A program made the translations under genes and the position numbers. Shown in pieces: positions 35,582-43,007 of a stretch of 64,000 nucleotides of DNA. The stretch is from the NCBI RefSeq assembly GCF_000380085.1, contig NZ_KB904539.1:186001-250000 (forward strand). The letters are read 5' to 3'. How positions within the stretch are numbered: position 1 is the first letter of the stretch; each line of letters begins with the position of its first letter. The notes beneath the pieces were generated by a model. It had not been told where the DNA came from, did no database searches, and saw nothing but the letters and a program-made list of their open reading frames with translations. The stretch is from Streptococcus merionis DSM 19192 (lineage in GTDB: Bacteria > Bacillota > Bacilli > Lactobacillales > Streptococcaceae).

Positions 35582-35751
35582 GGCCTAAAAAGCTAGATGT
35601 CAGGGGATACTGTCTTATTACCTTGTCGTCGTAGACGTCTGGTTTTTCTTCGATTTCATCTGTGAAAAACCTAGTCGTCCTGACGGGGGTGCGTCAACGA
35701 AATCAAAGATTTCTGACTTACCGCCATTTTTCTACGCTTTTCATAATGGCC
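35582..35751 (+). repeat. Palindromic repeat family 1, long unit B2
   Basis: Bounded by GGCC/GGCC. Contains the 31-bp hairpin GGTTTTTC...GAAAAACC (35641-35671), which is GGATTTTC...GAAAATCC in the other two long copies. Followed by TGACTTACCGCC and TTTGTATCTT. Confidence 0.75.
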
Positions 35752-35810
35752 TTTGTATCTTGTAGTGCGCAACTCTTGGACAGCTATCGCATAGGTGGAA
35801 CATCTGGGAG

Positions 35811-35940
35811 TGGGACAAAAATTGGTAAGCCAAAGGCTTCAATTTTGATGTCCCACCCCCGCAAGGCTGATTAGGCTTGTCAAAACCTACTAAGGAGGTG
35901 AATGAGAAGCCAATCAGCTACTGCGATTAGAGTTTAATAC
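35811..35940 (+). repeat. Palindromic repeat family 2 (GGGAGTGGGA element), copy 1
   Basis: First stem GTGGGAC/GTCCCAC with inner AATTG/CAATT and AAGCC/GGCTT. Second stem GCTGATT/AATCAGC closes the right part. A matching copy at about 49675-49790 has GTTGATT/AATCAAC at the second stem. Confidence 0.65.
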
Positions 35941-36200
35941 TGGAAAGGGCAAGACGAAGGATCTTCTCGGTTTGAACCAGTGTTACCACCGTAACTGTGC
36001 GGGGGTGGGAAAACGGCCTCTTTTTGATTGATTGAGTTTTCTCCCACTCCCAACTTTGAGTATTCGCCAAGTACCTTACGAAGATGTAAGGTTAAAAGGG
36101 GCAAATGAAAGGTAAATCTAAGGCAGGCAACTTTCTTTTTCGGTAAACTAGTATCAGAAAGAGGACGAAGTCCCAGATAAAATTAGAAAGAGGTAGCACC

Positions 36201-36956
36201 ATGCCACTATTAGATGTCCAACATTTGCAAAAAATTTACAAGACGCGCTTTTCCAGTAATCAAGTTGAGGCCTTGAAAGACATTCATTTCTCCATTGAAG
36301 AGGGCGAGTATGTCGCTATCATGGGGGAATCAGGCTCTGGGAAGTCAACCCTGCTCAACATCCTAGCCATGCTAGATGCGCCAACATCAGGTCAGGTCCT
36401 GCTCAAAGGGATCAATACCCAGTCTATCAAAGCTAAGGACGCGTCAGCTTTTCGTCGGGAAAAATTAGGCTTTGTCTTTCAGGATTTTAACCTGCTAGAC
36501 ACCCTGTCGGTTAAGGATAATGTCGTTTTGCCCTTGGTCTTGTCAAGAGTTCCAATCAGTGAGATGAACAAGCGCATGCTGCAAGTGCTTGAACGGTTAG
36601 GGATTGCCAGCCTCAAAGATAAGATGCCCTATGAGCTGTCTGGCGGTCAAAAGCAACGGGTAGCAGTGGCGCGTGCCATTATCAGCCAACCTGAAATTCT
36701 TCTGGCAGATGAGCCGACAGGAGCATTAGACTCTAAGTCCTCAGCCACCCTACTTGATGTCTTTGAGACGATCAACCAGACCGGACAGACCATTCTCATG
36801 GTGACTCACTCAACCAGCGCTGCCAGCCGTGCGAGCCGTGTTCTCTTTATCAAGGATGGCAAGCTTTATAACCAAATCTTCCGTGGGGACAAGACCGAGC
36901 GGCAGATGTTCCAGCAAATTTCAGATACCTTGACCGTTATGGCAGGAGGTGAGTAG
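36201..36956 (+). CDS. BceA-type ABC transporter ATP-binding protein
   Basis: A 251-aa MacB/LolD-like ATPase: Walker A GESGSGKST (about 43-51), signature [15 protein letters not shown], Walker B ILLADEPTGALD, H-loop VTHS. It energises the permease encoded next, which starts 1 bp after its stop. AAGAGGT lies before the ATG. Function with the permease: removal of antimicrobial peptides from the membrane and signalling to the kinase. Confidence 0.93.
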   Translation: MPLLDVQHLQKIYKTRFSSNQVEALKDIHFSIEEGEYVAIMGESGSGKSTLLNILAMLDAPTSGQVLLKGINTQSIKAKDASAFRREKLGFVFQDFNLLDTLSVKDNVVLPLVLSRVPISEMNKRMLQVLERLGIASLKDKMPYELSGGQKQRVAVARAIISQPEILLADEPTGALDSKSSATLLDVFETINQTGQTILMVTHSTSAASRASRVLFIKDGKLYNQIFRGDKTERQMFQQISDTLTVMAGGE

Positions 36957-36957
36957 G

Positions 36958-38976
36958 ATGTTTGGACTTATTCGCCAATTAGCTTGGAGCAATCTTATCA
37001 AAAATCGCTCACTCTACTATCCTTTTGCCCTTGCGACTAGTTTGACCGTAGCTATCTTTTACATCTTTGTTTCCCTAACCTTGAATCCGGGCTTGCGAGA
37101 TGTCTATGGTGGTGGTCAAATCATCGTGGTCATGGGCTTGGGGTTGGTTATTGTCGGTTTAGCCTCTGTGGCCATCATTACCTATGCCAATAGCTTTGTC
37201 ATGAAAAATCGGACCAAGGAGTTGGGGCTGTATGAGATTTTGGGCCTTAACAAAGGTCATCTGGTACAGATGATGGGGCTAGAGTTACTGATTTTTGCTT
37301 TGGTCAGTGGTCTTGCTGGTCTAGGTTTAGGCCTTGCTCTGGATCAGCTCATCTATGCTCTTTTACTTAAACTCATGGATTGGCCAGTTATTTTAGCTTC
37401 GACTTTCCAATGGCTGAGCGTCATCGTGACAGGAATTGGTTTTGCAGGGATCTTTTTCTTGACCTTTATCCTTAACAGTATTAAGCTGGCGCGACTCAAT
37501 GCGCTCGAACTCAACCGAGAAAGCAAAAAAGGAGAGAAGAAAGGCCGCCTGCTGGGATTGCAGACCTTACTTGGCTTGGGACTTCTAGGCGCAGGCTACT
37601 ACTTAGCCAATACAGTCAAGGATCCTGTGGCAGCGATCACTATCTTCTTTTTAGCAGTCCTTTTGGTGATGGCAGCGACTTATCTGCTTTTCAACGCAGG
37701 GATTACTGTCTTTCTCCAATGGTTGAAAAAGCGCGATCGCTATTATTACCAACCTAAGAACTTTATTTCAACCTCCAACCTGATTTTCCGCATGAAGAAA
37801 AACGCCATGGGTCTGGCAACGATTGCTATTTTGTCCACCATGGTTCTAGTGACCTTATCGGGTGGTTCCAGTATCTTTTTGGGAACCAACAGCTTTATAG
37901 AAAAAAGCAACCCTCACGATTTTGGAGTGGCTGTGTCAAAGGTTCCAGCTGATCCGATCAGTTTAGAGGAGATTGACCAGTTTACCGACCAATTTATCCG
38001 TGACCATCACGTGCCAACCAGCAAAACCGTATCCTATCAATTTGCAATGGGAGTGTTGGATGCGGTCGCTAACAATACATTAGCACTTTATGGAAGAACT
38101 TCCCAAGGTATGCCAGGAGGTGTTGTCTATATGGTGGATAGTGCTAACTATCATGCCATGACAGGAGACAAGGTCACTTTAGCAGATGGAGAAGTGATGG
38201 TTCTAGCAGAGGGTGGAGCTACTATTGATAAAAGCCAACCTCTAATCCTAGACGGGCAGAAGTTCACGATTGTGGATCAGCCTGCCAAGAACTTTATGAA
38301 AGACAATGTTCCTGATAACTTCGGAAGCGTAGTTAGTCAGGGAGTTTATCTCGTTGTCAATAACTTGGAGACGACACTTGCGAGCCTGCATAGCTATGAT
38401 CCAGATAGTGACCAAGTGACCCGTCTCAGCAATTACCTCTATACTGGATTTAACACCAATCTCACTAAGGATCAGCAGCTAGACCTTGAAAATCAGTTGA
38501 ATCAGGTGATTGCAGAAAGGTATACAGACTCTCCGAGTCTTGTGTCTGCCTCTGGTAAGGCCAGAACAGCTAAGGAAATCACCAGTCTCTTTGGCTCGAT
38601 CTTCTTTATTGGCATGATGCTGACCATGATTTTCATGCTGGGAACGGTTCTGGTCATCTACTACAAGCAGGTGTCTGAGGGCTATGAAGACCGTGAAAAC
38701 TTTGTCATTCTGCAAAAGGTCGGATTGGACGAGAAACAGACGAATCAGACCATTCGCAAACAGGTGTTAGCCGTCTTCCTCTTGCCTCTGGTCTGTGCCT
38801 TTGTCCACCTAGCCGCAGCCTTTAAGATGCTGGATAAGATTCTACACATCTTTGTTCCCATGTCTACCTTGCAAATCTTGACGGTGACAGTCGGAGTTTG
38901 TTTCGTTTTCCTAGTCGTTTACCTAGCCGTCTTTGCCCTCACCTCTAGCAGCTACCGCAAGATTGTTAGTCGCTAG
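36958..38976 (+). CDS. BceB-type ABC transporter permease
   Basis: A 672-aa FtsX/MacB-type permease with ten predicted membrane segments. A large extracellular domain of about 200 residues (about 315-530) lies between segments 7 and 8, the hallmark of BceB sensors. The ATG at 36958 is best: GGAGG at 36945-36949 is 8 nt away, and it follows the ATPase stop. A GTG at 36949 is only just after that site. A strong terminator follows. Confidence 0.92.
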   Translation: MFGLIRQLAWSNLIKNRSLYYPFALATSLTVAIFYIFVSLTLNPGLRDVYGGGQIIVVMGLGLVIVGLASVAIITYANSFVMKNRTKELGLYEILGLNKGHLVQMMGLELLIFALVSGLAGLGLGLALDQLIYALLLKLMDWPVILASTFQWLSVIVTGIGFAGIFFLTFILNSIKLARLNALELNRESKKGEKKGRLLGLQTLLGLGLLGAGYYLANTVKDPVAAITIFFLAVLLVMAATYLLFNAGITVFLQWLKKRDRYYYQPKNFISTSNLIFRMKKNAMGLATIAILSTMVLVTLSGGSSIFLGTNSFIEKSNPHDFGVAVSKVPADPISLEEIDQFTDQFIRDHHVPTSKTVSYQFAMGVLDAVANNTLALYGRTSQGMPGGVVYMVDSANYHAMTGDKVTLADGEVMVLAEGGATIDKSQPLILDGQKFTIVDQPAKNFMKDNVPDNFGSVVSQGVYLVVNNLETTLASLHSYDPDSDQVTRLSNYLYTGFNTNLTKDQQLDLENQLNQVIAERYTDSPSLVSASGKARTAKEITSLFGSIFFIGMMLTMIFMLGTVLVIYYKQVSEGYEDRENFVILQKVGLDEKQTNQTIRKQVLAVFLLPLVCAFVHLAAAFKMLDKILHIFVPMSTLQILTVTVGVCFVFLVVYLAVFALTSSSYRKIVSR

Positions 38977-39011
38977 TAGGAAGCTGTAAATCGTTTTGAA
39001 TAAAAAATTAT

Positions 39012-39070
39012 AGGAGTAAGCTAGAAGCTGATTTCACTGAAATCGACTTCTGTCTTACTCCCTTTCTTTT
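39012..39070 (+). terminator. Strong terminator after the Bce-type ABC genes
   Basis: GGAGTAAGctAGAAGctGATTTC pairs with GAAATCgaCTTCTgtCTTACTCC, followed by CTTTCTTTT. It isolates the next cluster. Confidence 0.85.
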
Positions 39071-39457
39071 CGAAAAAAATAAGTGATCTGCTGTGAAAAT
39101 CAAAATCTGATGCTGCTACTCTAATTTCTCCACTAGAAGCATAGCAGTTTTTCCATTGAGTTTTTAGCCTATTCAATTTGATGTAAAGAAAAATGTTTAT
39201 TCATTTCATATTGTATTCATAATTTCTTTGTAAAATAATACACAAATATAAAGAGTTTTAAGGTGAAACTAAAATAGAGAGTACTTAGGACAAGGATAGA
39301 CAAGATTGGTAAATCGTCAATAATCATTGTGAACACGGGCTCTTAGTCCATCATCTTTTCCTTTTTTGAAGAATCAGGTTACCTAGAAATATGTTTAAAA
39401 AGTATGAAAAAAATATATAAAATAAAGATTGACCAAAGAATGCAATGCTATCCTAAT

Positions 39458-39620
39458 AATCCAGACAAAGAGGAGGCGGCACTTACGTATGTGAGATGTT
39501 TTTTAGTCTCTTCCCCTAGATTTAGTGGGTAGCCCAGTATAAATCCTTGCTTTTGTCAGAGACAAAATTGGGCAGAAACTAACTTTCGAAACCAAATCTA
39601 TGGTAGCTTGTCTGGATGAT
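39458..39620 (+). ncRNA. Candidate structured leader RNA of the VTC-CotH-GT2 cluster
   Basis: A 10-bp closing stem ATCCAGACAA (39459-39468)/TTGTCTGGAT (39608-39617) encloses nested stems. These are TAGATTT (39517-39523)/AAATCTA (39594-39600), GCCCA (39532-39536)/TGGGC (39569-39573), and TTTTGTC/GACAAAA (39551-39567, triloop AGA). A further arm is possible in 39470-39513. It lies right before the ribosome binding site (GAGG at 39633-39636) of the VTC gene and looks like a riboswitch or protein-binding leader. I do not recognise it as a known class. Upstream, 39071-39457 is A+T-rich with no clear gene. Confidence 0.45.
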
Positions 39621-39640
39621 TATATATGAAATGAGGACTT

Positions 39641-40336
39641 ATGTTACAAGAAGTATTGAGGCAAGAGAAAAAATATATCATCACTATAGAAGATTACTAT
39701 CGTTTGTCACGCCAATTTGAACAATTTTTGCACCAAGATTCTCACAGCCAAGAGGACGGCTATTGGATCCGCTCGCTTTATTTTGATTCTTTAGAAGATG
39801 TGGATTGGCATGAAAAAGAAGATGGGGTAGCTCTCAGGCGGAAGCTCCGCCTAAGGACCTATAAAGGAAGCTCTTCTGCCAAGCTAGAAATGAAGCAAAA
39901 GCAAGGAGCTAATCAAAAGAAGCGTTCTTTGACGCTATCTCAATCCGAGGCAGAAGCCTTGATTGCTGGCCAATTCGGTGTGCTTTTGCAACATCCGACC
40001 CCTTTTGCAGCCGAGTGTTATGCCAGATTATCCGCGCATTGTTACCGCCCAAAGACTGTTATTGATTATCGGAGAAAAGCCTTTATGACTAAGGAAAATA
40101 ATATCCGAATAACATTCGATCACTCTATTTCGGTAACAGAAAGTTGTTTCGATCTTTTTTCGCCAACCCTGTTACAATATCCCGTCTTGGATGCTGGACT
40201 TGTGATCATGGAGGTAAAATATAACGGATTCTTGCTGTCCTATCTCAAAGAGTTAATCAATCAGGCTGATGCTAGTGAGTTAAGCGCGAGCAAATATTGT
40301 TTGGGAAGAGCAATCAGCAAGCACTATCACTTTTAA
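39641..40336 (+). CDS. VTC-domain protein (polyphosphate-polymerase-like, CYTH-type tunnel fold)
   Basis: A 231-aa soluble protein with the VTC/CYTH charged-tunnel motifs in order: RQEKKYII, IRSLYFDS, RRKLRLRTYKG, AKLEMKQKQG, VIDYRRKAF, RITFDHSI and VIMEVKYNGF. In yeast Vtc4 this domain makes polyphosphate. Bacterial family members sit beside DUF4956 and CotH genes and their reaction is not settled. The basic and acidic tunnel residues look intact, so it is probably active on a phosphate-containing substrate. First gene of the cluster; 560 bp of repeats separate it from DUF4956. Confidence 0.88.
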   Translation: MLQEVLRQEKKYIITIEDYYRLSRQFEQFLHQDSHSQEDGYWIRSLYFDSLEDVDWHEKEDGVALRRKLRLRTYKGSSSAKLEMKQKQGANQKKRSLTLSQSEAEALIAGQFGVLLQHPTPFAAECYARLSAHCYRPKTVIDYRRKAFMTKENNIRITFDHSISVTESCFDLFSPTLLQYPVLDAGLVIMEVKYNGFLLSYLKELINQADASELSASKYCLGRAISKHYHF

Positions 40337-40429
40337 AAAGAGCTATCAAACTAGGAGCTGTGCGGAGAAAGTAGGGTGCCAACAATGATGACATAGAGTA
40401 TCGAAGTTAAGGTTTTTATAAGTAACGGA

Positions 40430-40650
40430 TTTTTGCCTAGCCATATCGAAAATTTGACGGCTTTGTATCTTAGAAATAAATTTAGGCTAAAATGCTTGAT
40501 TTAGCTATGTATGACTGGGCTTTAGCCGTCTGGATTTTCTTCGATTTCATCTGTGAAAATCCTAGTCGTCCTGGTCGGGGGCGTCTACGTCCTCAAAGAT
40601 GACTGACTTACCGCCATTTTTCAACGCTTTTTTTACGGGCTTTGTATCTT
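40430..40650 (+). repeat. Palindromic repeat family 1, long unit C1
   Basis: Contains the 31-bp hairpin GGATTTTC...GAAAATCC (40532-40562), then GACTTACCGCC and ACGGGCTTTGTATCTTA. It is the long-unit type also seen at 35582 and, reversed, at 49634. It starts near a separate GGCTTTGTATCTTA tag (about 40461). Confidence 0.7.
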
Positions 40651-40663
40651 AAAACTGAACACA

Positions 40664-40753
40664 GGCTAAAATGCTCGGTAAAATGCGTGAGTTCCCTTGA
40701 GTCTTCGGACTCATCGGTCACTCCCTTATTTTCCATCGCATTTCTAGACGCCC
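40664..40753 (+). repeat. Palindromic repeat family 1, short unit C2
   Basis: Nested stems GGC/GCC, AAATGCG (40681-40687)/CGCATTT (40737-40743), GAGT/ACTC, and TGAGTC-TTCG-GACTCA (40698-40713), a UUCG-type tetraloop. Followed by TTTGTATCTTA and ACTGAACACG. Confidence 0.75.
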
Positions 40754-40777
40754 TTTGTATCTTAACCAACTGAACAC

Positions 40778-40868
40778 GCCCTAAAAAGCTAGATAAAATT
40801 CAAAAATTTCCTAGAGTCTACGGACTCGTCGTCAATTTTTTCATTTTTCAACGCTTTTCTTAACGGGC
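40778..40868 (+). repeat. Palindromic repeat family 1, short unit C3
   Basis: Nested stems GCCC (40778-40781)/GGGC (40865-40868), AAAAATT (40802-40808)/AATTTTT (40834-40840), and GAGTC-TACG-GACTC (40814-40827), a UACG-type tetraloop. It ends 29 bp before the DUF4956 start codon. Confidence 0.75.
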
Positions 40869-40897
40869 TTTGTATCTTACTTTATAAGGAGTATAAA

Positions 40898-41575
40898 ATG
40901 AGAGAAATTTTAAGAAATGTTCTAGAACAAAATGGAACATTAACAGTGCAAGAGATCATCATGCACTTGACTGTTGCAGCTTTGCTTAGCTTGGCTATTT
41001 ATGTGTCGTACGCTTACACTCATAGTGGTACAAGCTATAGTCAGAAATTCAATGTTTCACTAATGGTACTGACAGTGTTGACTGCGACGGTCATGACTGT
41101 TATCGGAAATAACATCGCCCTTTCATTAGGGATGGTCGGTGCTTTATCCGTTGTTCGTTTTCGGACAGCGATTAAAGATTCCAGAGACACGGTCTATATT
41201 TTTTGGACCATTGTTGTTGGGATATGTTGTGGCGTCGGAGATTACCATGTCGCTTCAACAGGGAGCGCCCTTATCTTTATAATCCTCTTGATTATGGGGA
41301 AAGTCAAAAATGAAAATCGTATGCTGCTTATTGTCCGTACGCTGCGCGATCAGGAAATGGCTGTGGAGTCACTGGTGTTCCAATACTTTGAAGGTAAGGT
41401 CGTTCAACGTGTCAAAAATACCAGTGAGGCGTCAGCTGAGATGATTTTTGAAATTTCTAGGAAAGATTATGATAAATACCATCAGGCGGACAACAATTTA
41501 ACAGACAAGTTGTACCAAATCGGTCACATGGACTATGTAAACATTGTCACCCAAAGCGATGAAATTAATGGCTAA
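40898..41575 (+). CDS. DUF4956 membrane protein
   Basis: A 225-aa protein with about four hydrophobic helices (about 22-42, 51-73, 80-100 and 112-132) and a soluble ferredoxin-like C-terminal half. The conserved LGMVGALSVVRFRTAIKDSRD segment in the membrane part is characteristic of DUF4956. Function unknown; the family occurs almost always beside VTC and CotH genes. The stop is 12 bp before the CotH gene, so the rest of the cluster is a tight operon. ATAAGGAG precedes the ATG. Confidence 0.88.
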   Translation: MREILRNVLEQNGTLTVQEIIMHLTVAALLSLAIYVSYAYTHSGTSYSQKFNVSLMVLTVLTATVMTVIGNNIALSLGMVGALSVVRFRTAIKDSRDTVYIFWTIVVGICCGVGDYHVASTGSALIFIILLIMGKVKNENRMLLIVRTLRDQEMAVESLVFQYFEGKVVQRVKNTSEASAEMIFEISRKDYDKYHQADNNLTDKLYQIGHMDYVNIVTQSDEING

Positions 41576-41587
41576 ACGTAAAAAGAT

Positions 41588-42997
41588 ATGAAACATAAAG
41601 TAATTTATCTGATCACATGCTTGACCCTTATTGTTGTGGGAGCGGTATTGGTGCGTTTTGAACCTAGACATCAGGATTTTCGAAAGCATCATCATCGTCA
41701 AAAGCCATTTCCACAGAGAAATGTTGCTGATATCACGACACACCTCCCAGTCATTGCTATTGAAACAGAGTCTCCTATTCCTTTGGTCCAAAGTTCAGGC
41801 TCTACGGTAGCCATCCAAGATAAGGTAGAGGGCAAGGTCAAGCTTTATGATACAAAGGCCTCCAAGCCCAGAGAGTCTAGCAAAGCGCTGATTGGTTATC
41901 GAGGTAATTCCTCTTGGCATTTTGATAAGAAATCTCTCAAACTTCATTTTGTGACTGATAAGGGCAAGGATCGCTCGGTTGCAGTAGCAGGAATGGCAGA
42001 GCATTCCGAGTGGGTCTTGCACGGCCCCTTTCTTGACCGTAGTTTATTAAGAAATTACATTGGTTATAATATTTCCGGTGAGATCATGGACTACGCTCCT
42101 AATGTGAGGTATTGCGAGCTGGTGGTAAATGGTGAGTATCAGGGACTTTATTTAGCGGTTGAAAATATCGAGCAAGGGAGCAACCGTATTCGTATTGAAA
42201 AAAGCGATAAACGCTCTCCTCAGACTTCCTACATTGTTGAGTGGGGTAGAAAACACAAGGCAAATAATCTCTTGGATAATTATGTCCAATCTATTCACCA
42301 AGCAGGTAAGTCAGGGTTAGATGTCAAGTATCCAGGTCCAAATCGCCTTACACCAGAACAAAAGCAATTTATTGAAAGAGACATTAGCCAGATAGAACGA
42401 ACTCTCTATTCGTACGATTTAAAGCAGTATCCTCAATATCTGGATCGAGAAGCTTTTGCGGATTATTTTATCATCAATGAATTTTTCAGAAATACAGATG
42501 CAGGGAAATTCTCGACTTATTTTTATAAGGATTTAAGAGATAAGATGAAGCCAGTTGTGTGGGATTTCAATAACGCTTTAGACAACCAAATGGACGTCAA
42601 TTACGACGCAGCTGGTTTCACCATGGTTGACGTTCCATGGTTCAATCAACTGCTTAAAGATGAGGCCTTTGTTAATCTTATTGTTCTGAAATATCGAAAA
42701 TTACGAGAATCAGTTTTTAGCACAGAATATTTGCATCGTTACATCGATGAGACAGTAGCTTTTCTAGGGCCAGCTATTGAGCGAAATTACGATAAATGGG
42801 GCTATGTTTTTAGATTGGAGCACCCTGACAGTCAAAATTACCTGATGCCCTATGAGCGAAATGTCACTAGTTACCAAGAATCCCTTGAGCAACTAAAAGA
42901 TTTTATCAGGCAGAGAGGGCGTTGGTTGGATAAACACATCGATACCCTCTACCAATATTCTTCTCCATCTAAAAACGTCAATACATTAGTAGAGTGA
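41588..42997 (+). CDS. CotH-family kinase-like protein, membrane anchored
   Basis: A 469-aa protein with an N-terminal signal anchor (about 5-22), so the domain faces outside. CotH features are RGNSSWHFDKKSLKLHF, RNYIGYNISGEIM, NGEYQGLYLAVENIE, INEFFRNTDAGKFSTYFYKD and KPVVWDFNNALDNQ (about 325-334, the Asp region corresponding to the metal-binding motif). CotH is a protein kinase that phosphorylates coat proteins in Bacillus. This bacterium does not form spores, so a surface protein or glycopolymer is the more likely substrate (inference). 10 bp before the next gene. Confidence 0.88.
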   Translation: MKHKVIYLITCLTLIVVGAVLVRFEPRHQDFRKHHHRQKPFPQRNVADITTHLPVIAIETESPIPLVQSSGSTVAIQDKVEGKVKLYDTKASKPRESSKALIGYRGNSSWHFDKKSLKLHFVTDKGKDRSVAVAGMAEHSEWVLHGPFLDRSLLRNYIGYNISGEIMDYAPNVRYCELVVNGEYQGLYLAVENIEQGSNRIRIEKSDKRSPQTSYIVEWGRKHKANNLLDNYVQSIHQAGKSGLDVKYPGPNRLTPEQKQFIERDISQIERTLYSYDLKQYPQYLDREAFADYFIINEFFRNTDAGKFSTYFYKDLRDKMKPVVWDFNNALDNQMDVNYDAAGFTMVDVPWFNQLLKDEAFVNLIVLKYRKLRESVFSTEYLHRYIDETVAFLGPAIERNYDKWGYVFRLEHPDSQNYLMPYERNVTSYQESLEQLKDFIRQRGRWLDKHIDTLYQYSSPSKNVNTLVE

Positions 42998-43007
42998 GGT
43001 TAGACTT

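Larger units (their letters stand above)
35172..36200. repeat. Mosaic of palindromic repeats separating the BceRS-like and BceAB-like genes
   Basis: No real gene is present; short reading frames here follow repeat sequence. Left to right: a GAGGTTGG/CCAGCCTC hairpin block (about 35230-35320, matching 49782-49845 on the other strand); unit B1 (35469-35557); unit B2 (35582-35751); a block shared with 931-982; a GGGAGTGGGA element (about 35811-35940); and a reversed GGGAGTGGGA copy (about 35998-36065). The promoter for the ABC genes, if any, would be in the last ~130 bp. Confidence 0.75.

Noticed and set aside
35662-35874. Plus-strand frame of 70 codons after the Bce-type kinase
   Set aside because: Lies wholly in repeat units B2 and the GGGAGTGGGA element. 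Equivalent frames in the other copies are broken.
39458-39620. c-di-GMP (GEMM) riboswitch identity for the leader RNA
   Set aside because: I could not find the characteristic GEMM core words. The structure is reported as unassigned instead.
40430-40890. CRISPR array
   Set aside because: Repeats are few, diverged, palindromic and adjacent, without unique spacers of equal size, and no cas genes are in the window.
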